A stretch of DNA of 64,000 bases from VAZQ01 sp963739175 (GCA_963739175.1 CAVTZH010000009.1:496001-560000); one strand, 5' to 3'; positions 8,160 to 17,264 are shown, numbered from the stretch's first letter. Notes: generated by a model from the sequence alone, not told the origin. Program-made: numbers and translations.

Positions 8160-8336
8160 ATGAACATCAAGACCAAGCTCATCATCTCCGCCGCGCTCGT
8201 TGCGCTGCTCTCGGCCCCGGCCTCGGCCCGCTTCGACGGCGACGAAGGTGGTGCGAGCGCCTATCCGCGCTTCACCAAGGAGCGCACCCAGATGTCCAGC
8301 AACGGTCCCCTGGTCAACCGCCCGTTCGTTCGCTAA
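8160..8336 (+). CDS. Small secreted protein, RFDGDEGGASAYPRF family (copy 2)
   Basis: 58 residues. AAGGAGA lies seven bases before ATG 8160. The signal peptide (MNIKTKLIISAALVALL...APASA) and the following RFDGDEGGASAYPRF match the gene at 4508 almost exactly. The C-terminus is shorter and different (MSSNGPLVNRPFVR). The gene has the same leader, box and terminator layout as copy 1. Conservation of a mature 15-residue block with divergent tails suggests the block is the functional part. The function is unknown. Confidence 0.65.
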   Translation: MNIKTKLIISAALVALLSAPASARFDGDEGGASAYPRFTKERTQMSSNGPLVNRPFVR

Positions 8337-8364
8337 GCGCCGGACGGAACTTTCGAGTGGCTCT

Positions 8365-8397
8365 GGCGGCGGGCTTCGGCCCGCCGCCACTATTTTA
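8365..8397 (+). terminator. Rho-independent terminator
   Basis: GGCGGCGGGC and GCCCGCCGCC form a 10-bp stem around TTCG, followed by ACTATTTT, 28 bp after the stop at 8336. Confidence 0.8.
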
Positions 8398-8410
8398 GCT
8401 GTTAATTTGG

Positions 8411-8482
8411 AGCATGATCTTTTTCCGAAAACCGGTGCCCACCCCGCACAAGTGCGGGGCAGGCTTTTTCGGCATCATGCTC
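8411..8482. repeat. Dispersed palindromic (REP-like) element
   Basis: Terminal inverted repeat AGCATGAT/ATCATGCT encloses CCGAAAA/TTTTCGG and an inner CCCCGCAC/GTGCGGGG hairpin. Elements of this form are common intergenic repeats in Bradyrhizobium relatives. It ends at the bolA stop codon and may serve as its 3' structure. Confidence 0.6.
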
Positions 8483-8751
8483 TAGCCTTCCCCCGGCGCC
8501 GAGGCCTGGATCGCCAGCGCATGCACGCCACCGGCCAGTTCCTGCGCCAGCGCGGTGTTGACCATGCGGTGGCGCTCGATCCGGCTCTTCCCCTGGAAAG
8601 CCTCCGACACGATATAGACCCGGTAGTGGGTCTCGCCGCTTGGCCGGCTGCCGGCATGGCCCGCGTGCTGGTGGGATTCATCCTGCACGTCGAGGCTGAC
8701 CGGCGCGAACGCGGCGTTGAGCTTCTCCGAGATGCGGTCGCGGGTGTTCAT
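8482..8751 (-). CDS. BolA family protein
   Basis: 89 residues. BolA proteins bind monothiol glutaredoxins and take part in iron-sulfur and redox regulation. The family core is visible: ESHQHAGHAG with the cluster-associated histidine region, THYRVYIVSEAFQGKSRIER with the helix-turn-helix-like motif, and RMVNTALAQELAGGVHALAI. Length is normal. It is divergent from the J-domain gene at 8867 with a 115-bp gap, an arrangement common in alphaproteobacteria upstream of cobS/cobT. Confidence 0.92.
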   Translation of the reverse strand: MNTRDRISEKLNAAFAPVSLDVQDESHQHAGHAGSRPSGETHYRVYIVSEAFQGKSRIERHRMVNTALAQELAGGVHALAIQASAPGEG

Positions 8752-8866
8752 GACGTGCGCATACGGCTGTCATGTGCCTGGGTCAATGTTTCTAAACCGC
8801 GCGGCAGCCAATTCCGCAAAGTCAAGACTTGAAGGTTCAAGGGCTCCGCCCGCATAATGTTCGGTC

Positions 8867-9484
8867 ATGTCCAGCGACTCGCCATTCTTTGATCGCATCC
8901 GGGTGAAGCCCGACCAGGACCGGCGGCTGCGTCAGCAGCATCCGCCCTGCGAGTGGCCGGGCTGCGCCGGCGCCGCCACCCATCGCGCCCCGAAAGGGCG
9001 CGACCGCGAGAAAGAGTATTGGCGGTTCTGCCTCGACCACGTGCGCGAGTACAACCACAACTACAATTTCTTCGCCGGCATGAGCACCGACGACATCGCG
9101 CGCTATCAGCGCGAGGCGGTGATCGGCCATCGTCCGACCTGGAAGATGGGCATGAACGGCGGCAAGCCGACCGGGCGCTCGCGCGCGGCGCGATTCGGGC
9201 CGGCGTTCGAGGGCAGCGACGATCCGTTTGAGTTGTTCGGCGACGCGAAGAACGGTGAACATCTGCGCCGCCGCGAGACCCGCGTCATCCGCAACGCCGA
9301 GCGCAAGGCGCTCGACACTCTCGGGCTTGAGGGCGAGGCGACCACGGCGAAGATCAAGGTCCGCTTCAAGGAGCTGGTGAAGCGCCACCACCCCGACGCC
9401 AATGGCGGCGACCGCTCCAGCGAGGACCGGCTGCGGGAGATCATCGCGGCCTACAATTATCTGAAGTCGGTCGGCTTCAAGTAA
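8867..9484 (+). CDS. J-domain (DnaJ-like) protein with C-terminal J domain
   Basis: 205 residues. The N-terminal part carries a cysteine/histidine pattern (CEWPGCAGAATHRAPKGRDR, FCLDHVREYNHNYNFF) that is typical of the Rhizobiales J-domain protein next to cobS. The J domain is at about residues 140-203, with the HPD tripeptide in KRHHPDANGG. It probably works as a co-chaperone for an Hsp70. The 3' end overlaps the convergent MFS gene by 28 bp. Confidence 0.9.
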   Translation: MSSDSPFFDRIRVKPDQDRRLRQQHPPCEWPGCAGAATHRAPKGRDREKEYWRFCLDHVREYNHNYNFFAGMSTDDIARYQREAVIGHRPTWKMGMNGGKPTGRSRAARFGPAFEGSDDPFELFGDAKNGEHLRRRETRVIRNAERKALDTLGLEGEATTAKIKVRFKELVKRHHPDANGGDRSSEDRLREIIAAYNYLKSVGFK

Positions 9485-10708
9485 AGAATCACCGCCGCCG
9501 CGGCGAGCTCGAGCGCGATGCAGAGCGCGAGCGCGGCGCCGTAGCCGCCGGTGAGGTCGTGCAGGGCGCCGAGCAGGCCGGGTCCGACCACGCAGGTGAA
9601 CTGGCCGATCGCGGTCGAGAGCCCGACCAGCAGCCCGAACGAGGCCGCGTCGAACTCGCGCTGAATGACGATGGCCGGCAGCGTGATCAGGTTGCCGACG
9701 CTCAGACCGAATACCGCGCAGGCGATGAAGAGGAGCGTGACGTCGGTCGTCTGCGTCATCGCCAGCAACGCAGCGGCCTGGCTTGCGGCTGACAGCGCGG
9801 TGACGCGCCGGGCATCCCATCGCGCGATGAAGACGCCGAGCACGATCCGCCCGGCCACCGCGGCGACAGTCATCACGCCGACCGCCAGGCCGGCGAGAGG
9901 GCGGCCCATCGCCGGTTCGAGGAACGCGATCTGGTGCACGATGAAGCCGATCTGCGCCATCAGCGCCACCGCGAACGGCCCGGCGACGCTCCAGAACGCC
10001 ACGCTGCGCAGCGCCTTGGCGCGCGTCCATGTACCCGGATCGTCTTGCGACGACCGCGTGTTGCGACGACCCTTGCGGCACCGGCGGCCGATCGATCCAG
10101 AAACCGGCGGCGGGCAGCACCATGATCGCCATGATCGCGGCTGCGCCGGCCATGGCGGCTTGAAATCCGAATGTCTCGATCGCGATCACCAGCGCGGGCG
10201 TGACCAGGATGCCGCCGAAGCTCGCGCCGTTGAGCGCGAGGCTGATCGCCAGCCCGCGCTGGCGGTCGAACCACAGCCCGACGATGGTGGTGATCGCGCC
10301 GGTGTGCATCGCGGCCGCGCCGGTCGCCAGGATGAGGTAGGCCGCGAACAGCTGCCAGGGGGCCGTGATGAAGGCGATCAGCGTCACGGCGCTGCCCATG
10401 CAAACGGCGCCGATCAGCACGACGGCGCGCGGTCCAAGCCGCGTGATCGCGTCGCTGATGTAGATCACCAGCGTGGCGCTGAGCAGGTAATAGGCCGACG
10501 CCGCGCTGGCGATCAGCGACGCCGGCCAGCCGTGCACGCGCTGCAGCTCGACCAGGTAGACGCCGTGGCCATAGAGCCCGAAACCCCAGCAGAACACCGC
10601 GACCACGAAGCAGGCGGCGACGACCCGCCAGCCGGCATAGCGCGGCGAGGTTTCGTCGGTGGCAATCGGTGTGGCGGCGGCGGTCACGGCAACATTAATG
10701 TAGTGCAT
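9457..10708 (-). CDS. Major facilitator superfamily transporter, frameshifted
   Basis: ATG 10708 opens a hydrophobic protein with about 12 membrane segments (WRVVAACFVVAVFCWGFGLY, YYLLSATLVIYISDAITRLG, then AFWSVAGPFAVALMAQIGFI). LGPRAVVLIGAVCMGS resembles MFS motif A. The first half runs in one frame to about 10060 and the second half in another to the stop at 9457; a 10-bp direct repeat, 16 bp apart, lies at the junction. The full length of about 417 residues is normal. It is divergent from an ArsR regulator with a shared operator, so it is probably an efflux pump under that repressor. Confidence 0.8.
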
Positions 10709-10719
10709 TGACCGGCATT

Positions 10720-10745
10720 CATAGTTCGGAAATACTCGAACTATG
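10720..10745. promoter_or_regulatory. Operator: perfect 9-bp inverted repeat between the MFS and ArsR genes
   Basis: CATAGTTCG and CGAACTATG are separated by 8 bp. The right arm ends in the ATG of the ArsR gene, and the left arm lies 11 bp from the ATG of the MFS gene. Dyads of this size in a 34-bp divergent gap are typical ArsR-family targets and would allow repression of both genes. Confidence 0.75.
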
Positions 10746-11423
10746 AAAGACGGTCCCGACATCTCGCAGATCGCGGCGCTGATCGGCAATCCGGCCAACG
10801 CCAATATGCTGATGGCGCTGATGGCTGGGTCGGCGCTGACCGCGACCGAGCTGGCGCAGGAGGCGGGCCTTACGCTGTCGACCGTCAGCGGAAATCTCGC
10901 ACGGCTGGAAAAGGCCGGCCTGCTGACCACCGCACGGCAGGGCCGGCACCGCTATTTCCGCCTCGCCGATCCCGACGTGGTCGCCGCGCTCGAAGGATTG
11001 ATGCCGGTGGCTGCGCGCGCCGGGCACATGCGCGTGCGCACCGGGCCGCGCGATCCGGAATTGCGCCGCGCGCGCTCCTGCTACGACCATCTCGCCGGCG
11101 ACCTGGCAGTGAAGACCTTCGACCGCCTGGTCGATCGCAAGCTGGTGGCGCGCCGCGGCGAAGAGCTCGACGTTACCGACAAGGGCCGGCGCTTCTTTGC
11201 CAAGCGCGGTATCGATGTCGATGCGTTGGCGCACGGCCGGCGCGCGCTCTGCCGTTGCTGCCTCGACTGGAGCGAGCGCCGCTACCACCTCGGCGGCATG
11301 CTCGGCGCCGCGATCCTCGACGCGATCGTGGCGCAGGGCTGGGCGGCGCGGGAGGCAAAATCCCGGATCGTGCGGTTTTCGCCGGCCGGGGAGCGCAAGC
11401 TCCAGGCCTGGTGGCCGAAATAG
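10743..11423 (+). CDS. ArsR-family winged helix-turn-helix repressor
   Basis: 226 residues, longer than the classic 100-residue ArsR and typical of the subgroup with a C-terminal ligand domain. The helix-turn-helix is ALTATELAQEAGLTLSTVSG at about residues 35-55, followed by the wing TTARQGRHRYFRLADP. The C-terminal half contains CRCCLDWSERRYHLGG, a cysteine cluster that could bind metal or an electrophile. ATG 10743 has no room for a normal Shine-Dalgarno clear of the operator, so the mRNA may be leaderless. It probably represses itself and the divergent MFS gene. Confidence 0.85.
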   Translation: MKDGPDISQIAALIGNPANANMLMALMAGSALTATELAQEAGLTLSTVSGNLARLEKAGLLTTARQGRHRYFRLADPDVVAALEGLMPVAARAGHMRVRTGPRDPELRRARSCYDHLAGDLAVKTFDRLVDRKLVARRGEELDVTDKGRRFFAKRGIDVDALAHGRRALCRCCLDWSERRYHLGGMLGAAILDAIVAQGWAAREAKSRIVRFSPAGERKLQAWWPK

Positions 11424-11636
11424 CCGTCGATCCCCATATAACCACGAGCGCTATGCGGCCGGCGCGCAGGCCCTCTGCGCGTCGATTTTTCGCTGATTTA
11501 CTTGAATTTTTGGTCGTTTCGGCCGATCACTGGGCCGCTTCCGGACCGCAGCCGCATTTGCTAGGTTCGCCCCAATTTCCGGCCGCATTCTCGAACGATT
11601 CGGGTCTCGCGTGCGTATCGAGACCACGGAGGAACA

Positions 11637-12623
11637 ATGACTGTTGCAACACAAGAGGTCGCCGGCCTGCCCGACATGAAAGTGTCGGTCCGTCAAATAT
11701 TTGGCATCGACAGCGACATGGAGGTCCCGGCTTATTCGGAGCCCGACGACCACGTGCCGGACATCGACCAGGACTACCGTTTCGACCGCCCCACCACGCT
11801 CGCGATCCTCGCCGGCTTCGCCCACAACCGCCGCGTGATCGTCTCCGGCTACCACGGCACCGGCAAATCGACGCATGTCGAGCAGGTCGCGGCGCGGCTC
11901 AACTGGCCGTGCGTGCGCGTCAACCTCGACAGCCACATCAGCCGTATCGACCTGATCGGCAAGGACGCGATCGTCATTCGCGACGGCCAGCAGGTGACCG
12001 AGTTCCGCGACGGCATCCTGCCGTGGGCCTACCAGCACAACGTCGCGCTCTGCTTCGACGAGTACGACGCCGGCCGCCCGGACGTGATGTTCGTGATCCA
12101 GCGCGTGCTGGAGTCGTCCGGCCGGCTGACGCTGCTCGACCAGTCGCGCGTGATCAAGCCGCATCCGGCGTTCCGCCTGTTCGCCACCGCCAACACCGTC
12201 GGCCTCGGCGACACCTCGGGCCTCTATCACGGCACGCAGCAGATCAACCAGGCGCAGATGGACCGCTGGTCGATCGTGACCACGCTCAACTATCTGCCGC
12301 ACGACAACGAGGTCGAGATCGTGCTCGCCAAGGCGAAGCACTATCGCACCAGCGAGGGCCGCGACATCGTCAACAAGATGGTGCGCGTCGCCGATCTTAC
12401 CCGCAACGCGTTCATGAACGGCGACATCTCGACCGTGATGAGCCCGCGCACGGTGATCACCTGGGCGGAGAACGCCGACATCTTCAAGGACGTCGGCTTC
12501 GGCTTCCGGCTCACCTTCCTGAACAAGTGCGACGAGCTCGAGCGGCCGATCATCGCCGAATTCTATCAGCGCTGCTTCGGCGTCGAGCTGCCGGAAAGCT
12601 CGGTCAACGTGGCGCTGACCTGA
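11637..12623 (+). CDS. cobS: Aerobic cobaltochelatase subunit CobS
   Basis: AAA+ ATPase subunit of the CobNST complex, which inserts cobalt into hydrogenobyrinic acid a,c-diamide in aerobic cobalamin synthesis. The 328 residues match the family length. Walker A is GYHGTGKSTHVEQ near residue 78, Walker B is NVALCFDEYD near 140, and sensor 1 is FRLFATANTVGLGD near 182. CGGAGGAAC precedes ATG 11637. It is followed by a GNAT gene (10 bp gap) and cobT. No cobalamin riboswitch is visible in the 213 bp upstream. Confidence 0.95.
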   Translation: MTVATQEVAGLPDMKVSVRQIFGIDSDMEVPAYSEPDDHVPDIDQDYRFDRPTTLAILAGFAHNRRVIVSGYHGTGKSTHVEQVAARLNWPCVRVNLDSHISRIDLIGKDAIVIRDGQQVTEFRDGILPWAYQHNVALCFDEYDAGRPDVMFVIQRVLESSGRLTLLDQSRVIKPHPAFRLFATANTVGLGDTSGLYHGTQQINQAQMDRWSIVTTLNYLPHDNEVEIVLAKAKHYRTSEGRDIVNKMVRVADLTRNAFMNGDISTVMSPRTVITWAENADIFKDVGFGFRLTFLNKCDELERPIIAEFYQRCFGVELPESSVNVALT

Positions 12624-12633
12624 ACGGAGTGTG

Positions 12634-13044
12634 ATGGCCGAGGTCAAGGTCGAGACGATCCACGGCCCTGTACGACGGGAACTCCTCAAGGGCCTGCTGG
12701 CGTTCAACAAGCGGACGCTCGGCAAGTTCGAGTTCAAACCGCTCTCGATCACGCTCCGGCATCGGGGCGCCATCGTCGGCGGTCTCTACGGCGAGACCTA
12801 TCTGGGCTGGATGTTCATTTCGCTGTTCTGGGTCGCGGACGAGTTTCGAGGCAAAGGGTTCGGGTCGAAGATCATGCAGGCGGCCGAAAAAGAAGCCCGC
12901 AAGCGCGGCGTCAAGAATGCCTATGTCGACACCTTCAGCTTTCAGGCGCCGCAGTTCTACCAGAAGCTCGGCTATCGCGAGTTCGGCAAGCTGAAAGATT
13001 TTCCGGCCGGGCATTCCCGTAGCTGGCTGACCAAGGCGCTGTAA
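12634..13044 (+). CDS. GNAT family N-acetyltransferase
   Basis: 136 residues. The acetyl-CoA loop is visible as VADEFRGKGFGSKIMQAAEK (R/Q-x-x-G-x-G/A), followed by YVDTFSFQAPQFYQKLGYRE and a C-terminal strand. It sits between cobS (10 bp) and cobT, whose ATG follows its stop directly, so the three genes are translationally linked. The acceptor is unknown; a link to cobalamin synthesis is only suggested by position. Confidence 0.85.
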   Translation: MAEVKVETIHGPVRRELLKGLLAFNKRTLGKFEFKPLSITLRHRGAIVGGLYGETYLGWMFISLFWVADEFRGKGFGSKIMQAAEKEARKRGVKNAYVDTFSFQAPQFYQKLGYREFGKLKDFPAGHSRSWLTKAL

Positions 13045-14990
13045 ATGTCCTCGAACTTCAAACCCAAGACGCCGCAACGGGAATCGCCGACCGAGCCGTT
13101 CAAGCGCGCGGTGACCGGCTGCCTGCGCGCGATCGCGCGCAAGAGCGAGCTCGAAGTCGCGTTTGCCGCCGAGCGTCCCGGCGTGGTCGGCGGCAAGGTC
13201 CGGCTGCCCGAGCCGGCGCGCAAGCTCTCCACCCACGAAGCGGCGATCGTGCGCGGCCATGCCGAACTCGATCGCGCTCAAGCTCGCCTGTCACGATCCG
13301 AGCGTGCACCGCAAGCTGGCGCCGGGCGGGCAAACTGCGCGCGCGGTGTTCGATGCGGTCGAGCAGGCGCGGGTCGAGGCGATCGGCGCGCGCCGCATGT
13401 CCGGCGTCGCCAAGAACCTGACCGCGATGCTCGACGACCGCTTCCACCGCGGCAAGTTCGACGAGGTCACCGACCGCGCCGATGCGCCGATCGAGGACGC
13501 GCTGGCGATGCTGGTGCGCGAGCGCCTCACCGGGCAGGCGCCGCCGGCGGCGGCCAAGCGCCTGGTCGAGCTGTGGCGGCCGCTGATCGAGGACCGCGCC
13601 GGCAAGGATCTCAACCGGCTCGAAAAGCTGATCGAGAACCAGGCGCTGTTCGGCGACGTCGTGCACGACCTGCTCGAACTCGCTCGACATGGGCGAGGAT
13701 CGCAGCTCCGATTCCGACGAGGAGGAAGGCGAGGAGGGCGATCAGGACCGCCAGAAGGACGAGAGCGGCGAGGAAGGCGAGGGCGCCGAGACCGACGACG
13801 CCGATGCCTCGACCGACGATTCCGCGGCGGCTGGGGAGGACATGTCGGAATCGACCTCCGAGGCATCGGAGGCGATGACGGCGGAGATGTCCGACGACGC
13901 CGAGATGGGCGACAGCGAAGCGCCGGCGGAGGCGCGGCGTCCGGGCCGGCGCGGCCAGAACGAGCCGCGCGGGCCGGAGTACAAGCCGTTCGTCACCCGC
14001 TTCGACGAGACCGTCGACGCCGACGAGCTGTGCGAGGCCGAGGAGCTCGAGCGGCTGCGCGGCTATCTCGACAAGCAGCTCTCGCATCTGCAGGGCGTGG
14101 TGGCGCGGCTCGCCAACCGCCTGCAGCGCCGGCTGATGGCGCAGCAAAACCGAGCGTGGGAGTTCGATCTCGAAGAGGGTCTGCTCGACACCGCGCGGCT
14201 ACCGCGCGTGATCATGGATCCGATGCACGCGCTCTCGTTCAAGCGCGAGAAGGACACCACCTTCCGCGACACCGTGGTGACCTTGCTGCTCGACAATTCC
14301 GGCTCGATGCGCGGCCGCCCGATCACGGTGGCGGCGACCTGCGCCGATATCCTGGCGCGCACGCTCGAGCGCTGCGGCGTCAAGGTCGAGATCCTCGGCT
14401 TCACCACCCGCGCCTGGAAGGGCGGGCAGTCGCGCGAGTCCTGGCTCGCCGCCGGCAAGCCCGCGAACCCGGGCCGCCTCAACGACATCCGCCACATCAT
14501 CTACAAGTCGGCGGACGCGCCGTGGCGCCGCGCGCGCAAGAACCTGGGCCTGATGATGCGCGAGGGCCTGCTCAAGGAGAACATCGACGGCGAGGCGCTC
14601 GATTGGGCGCACAAGCGCCTGCTCGGCCGCACGGAGTAGCGCAAGATCCTGATGATGATATCGGACGGCGCACCGGTCGACGACTCGACGCTGTCGGTCA
14701 ATCCCGGCAACTACCTCGAGCGCCACCTGCGCTGGGTGATCGAGGAGATCGAGACCCGCTCGCCGGTCGAGCTGATCGCCATCGGCATCGGCCACGACGT
14801 GACGCGCTACTATCGCCGCGCCGTCACCATCGTCGACGCCGAGGAGCTCGGCGGCGCGATGACCGACAAGCTCGCCGAGCTGTTCGACGAGCACGCCGCG
14901 CAGGAGCTGCGCGCGGCGTCGCGGCCGCAGCCGAGCGCCTGGTCGCGCGCCTCCGCGCGCTTCCTCGATCCGGCCCCCGGGGGGCGATAG
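13045..14990 (+). pseudogene. cobT: Aerobic cobaltochelatase subunit CobT, two frameshifts and one in-frame amber
   Basis: CobT partners CobS as the VWA subunit of cobaltochelatase. The N-terminus (MSSNFKPKTPQRESPTEPFK) and middle are conserved. The acidic linker runs about 13700-13930, and the VWA domain has VTLLLDNSGSMRGRPI with the MIDAS DxSGS. The frame breaks at 13264-13269 and 13676-13681; in both places GAACTC read as GACTC gives expected CobT sequence (RGHADSIALK; DLLDSLDMGED). At 14637 a TAG stands where CobT has CAG (LLGRTE-[Q]-RKILMMISDGAP). Repaired, it would be about 647 residues, the family length. I favour sequence error over real loss. Confidence 0.88.
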
Positions 14991-15001
14991 GCAAGAACAT
15001 C

Positions 15002-16040
15002 ATGGCGACGCGAAGCATCGGCTGCGCCGCCGTCGCGCTGATCGCGGTGCTGGCCGCTCTCGCTGCCGGCGTCCGCGCAGAAATCGAAGAAGGCGGCCGA
15101 GCCGCCCGTGCCACCGGCCGCGATCGAGATCCAGGCGCAGCCGATCCCGGCGTTCGACCACCGCGATCCGAGCCGCCGGCGGTTCGGCATGCTCGATTAC
15201 CGCGGCGGCCTGGTGCTGACATCCGCGTTCAGCGAATTCGGCGGCATCTCTTCGATGAACATGGCTTCCGACGGCGCCAATTTCATCGCCGCGAGCGACC
15301 GGAGCTGGTGGCTGCGCGGGCGCATCACCTACGCCGGCACGCGGCCGACCGGCATCACCGGCGCCGAGATGGCGCCGATGCTCGGGCCCGATGGGCGCAC
15401 GCTGCGCGCGCGCGGTTGGTACGACACCGAGGCGATGGCCCGCGACGGCAACACGGTCTATGTCGGCATCGAGCGCGTGCACCGGATCGTGCGTTTCGAT
15501 TTCGGCAAGGACGGCCTGCTGGCGCGCGGCCGGCCGATCGAGGTGCCGGCGGCGTTCCGCGCGTTCCCGAGCAACGGCAGCATCGAGGCGCTCGCCTTCG
15601 TGCCGCGCGGCTCTACGCCGCTTGGCGGCACGCTGATCGCGATCGCCGAGCGCGGGCGCGACCGCGCCGGCGACCATCTTGCGTTCCTGATCGGCGGGCC
15701 GCGGCCGGGGGCGTTCACGATCAAGCGCAAGAACGACTACGACGTCAGCGACGCCACCGTCCTGCCGGGCGGCGACCTCGTCATCGTGGAGCGCAAGTTC
15801 GGCTGGACCACCGGCCTCTACATCCGCCTGCGGCGGATTCCAATTGCTGCGATCGCGCCGGGCGCGCTGGTCGATGGGCCGGTGCTGATCGAGGCGGATC
15901 TCGGCCAGCAGATCGACAACATGGAAGGGATCGGCGTGCACCGCGCTGGCGGCGAGACCGTGCTGACGCTGATCTCGGACAATAATTTTTCGGGGCTGCA
16001 GCGCACGCTGCTGCTGCAGTTTTCGCTGGTCGGGGAGTGA
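15002..16040 (+). CDS. Secreted phytase-like esterase domain protein (PF13449 type), frameshifted in the signal peptide
   Basis: The mature part (from about 15085 to 16040) is the 'esterase-like activity of phytase' beta-propeller: FGMLDYRGGLVLTSAFSEFG, GRTLRARGWYDTEAMARDGN, SNGSIEALAFVPRGS, FTIKRKNDYDVSDATVLPGG, QQIDNMEGIGVHRAGGETVL. ATG 15002 starts a signal peptide, but the frame must change near 15054; dropping one C from TGGCCGCTCTC gives VLALSLPASAQ, a standard cleavage site. It follows cobT by 11 bp, a linkage seen in related genomes. The substrate is unknown. Confidence 0.8.
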
Positions 16041-16090
16041 GAGGATTCGCTTTAGCGCGCTGAAACGTCGGCCGAGTGGGAGTGCGGCGC

Positions 16091-16924
16091 ATGACAATCA
16101 GAGCTCTTCTTGCCGTGGTTCTTGCGATCGCCCTGTCCGGAGCGCCGGCACCGGCACAGCCTGTGTCGCCGGGATCGACGTGCACCGGCCAGGCGGGCGT
16201 CGACTGGGACCAGCAGATCGAGAGCTGCACGGCGATCATCGAGTCGCCGCAGGAATCGCCACGCAACCGCGCCGTCGCCTACAAGAACCGCGGCAACGCC
16301 TGGAACGCCAGGCGCGACTACGACCGCGCCATCGCCGACTACAGCGAAGCGATTGGGCTCGATCCGAAATATGCCGTCGCCTACAACAACCGCGGCCGCT
16401 CCTGGTATGAGAAGCGCGACTATGACCGCGCCATCGCCGACCTCGGCGAGGCGATCCGGCTCGATCCGAAATACGCCAACGCCTACAACAACCGCGGCCT
16501 CGTCTGGCACGGCAGGCAGGATTATGACCGGGCCATCGCCGACTTCGACGAGGCGATCCGGCTCGATCCGAAGCTGGCCGACGCCTACATCAACCGCGGC
16601 CTCGTCTGGTACGACAAGCGCGACTACGACCGCGCCATCGCCGACTATAGCGAGGCGATCGGGCTCGATCCGGACGACGCCGACGCCTACTTCAATCGCG
16701 GCCTTGTCTGGCAAGCCAAAGGCGACCACGACCGCGCTATCGCCGACTTCAACGCAGCGATCCGGCTCAACCCGAACGACGCCGAGGCGTACTTCAGTCG
16801 CGGCTTGGCCTGGCAAGCCAAAGGCGACCGAGATCGTGCTGTTGCCGACTTCTGGACCGCGGCGCAGCTCGGTCATGCGGACGCGCACGACGAGCTGGAG
16901 AAGCTCGGCATGAAACCGCGCTGA
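16091..16924 (+). CDS. Secreted tetratricopeptide-repeat protein
   Basis: 277 residues from ATG 16091, with GGGAG eight bases upstream. A signal peptide (LLAVVLAIALSGAPAPAQ) is followed by a cysteine pair in the unrepeated head (CTGQAGVDWDQQIESCTAII). Six near-identical 34-residue TPR units follow (type AYNNRGRSWYEKRDYDRAIA, then D-x-x-EAIRLDPK). The repeats are also very similar at DNA level in a 102-bp period, suggesting recent internal duplication. It probably serves as a periplasmic protein-protein scaffold. Confidence 0.85.
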   Translation: MTIRALLAVVLAIALSGAPAPAQPVSPGSTCTGQAGVDWDQQIESCTAIIESPQESPRNRAVAYKNRGNAWNARRDYDRAIADYSEAIGLDPKYAVAYNNRGRSWYEKRDYDRAIADLGEAIRLDPKYANAYNNRGLVWHGRQDYDRAIADFDEAIRLDPKLADAYINRGLVWYDKRDYDRAIADYSEAIGLDPDDADAYFNRGLVWQAKGDHDRAIADFNAAIRLNPNDAEAYFSRGLAWQAKGDRDRAVADFWTAAQLGHADAHDELEKLGMKPR

Positions 16925-16967
16925 GGGCGGTCATCGGCCAGCGATTGTCAATTGATCAATACGCGCT

Positions 16968-17264
16968 CTAGCCCGCCGGCGCGGCGGCCTTCTTCTTCTT
17001 GATCTGGCGCTTGAGGTCGAGCGCCTTGGGCGAGAGCTCCGAATCCTTGGCCTTGGCCAGGAAGGCGTCGAGCCCGCCGCGATGGTCGACCGTCTTGAAC
17101 GCGTTCGCCGAGACACGCAGCCGCACCGAGCGCCCGAGCGCGTCGGAGATCAGCGTCACGTTCAGCAGGTTCGGCAGGAACCGCCGCTTGGTCTTGATGT
17201 TCGAATGGGAGACCTTGTGGCCCGTCTGGGCGCCCTTGCCGGTCAATTCGCAGCGTCGCGACAT
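16968..17264 (-). CDS. rpmB: 50S ribosomal protein L28
   Basis: 98 residues. It starts MSRRCELTGKGAQTGHKVSH, the invariant L28 opening, followed by NIKTKRRFLPNLLNVTLISD and a lysine-rich tail. The standard alphaproteobacterial L28 has this length. It is transcribed alone, convergent with the TPR gene. Confidence 0.96.
   Translation of the reverse strand: MSRRCELTGKGAQTGHKVSHSNIKTKRRFLPNLLNVTLISDALGRSVRLRVSANAFKTVDHRGGLDAFLAKAKDSELSPKALDLKRQIKKKKAAAPAG

Noticed and set aside
11424..11636. Cobalamin riboswitch upstream of cobS
   Set aside because: I looked for the B12-box and conserved core and found nothing resembling them.
16270..16830. Tandem 102-bp repeats as a possible CRISPR or satellite array
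   Set aside because: The period is 34 codons and the frame encodes TPR units; there are no spacers.
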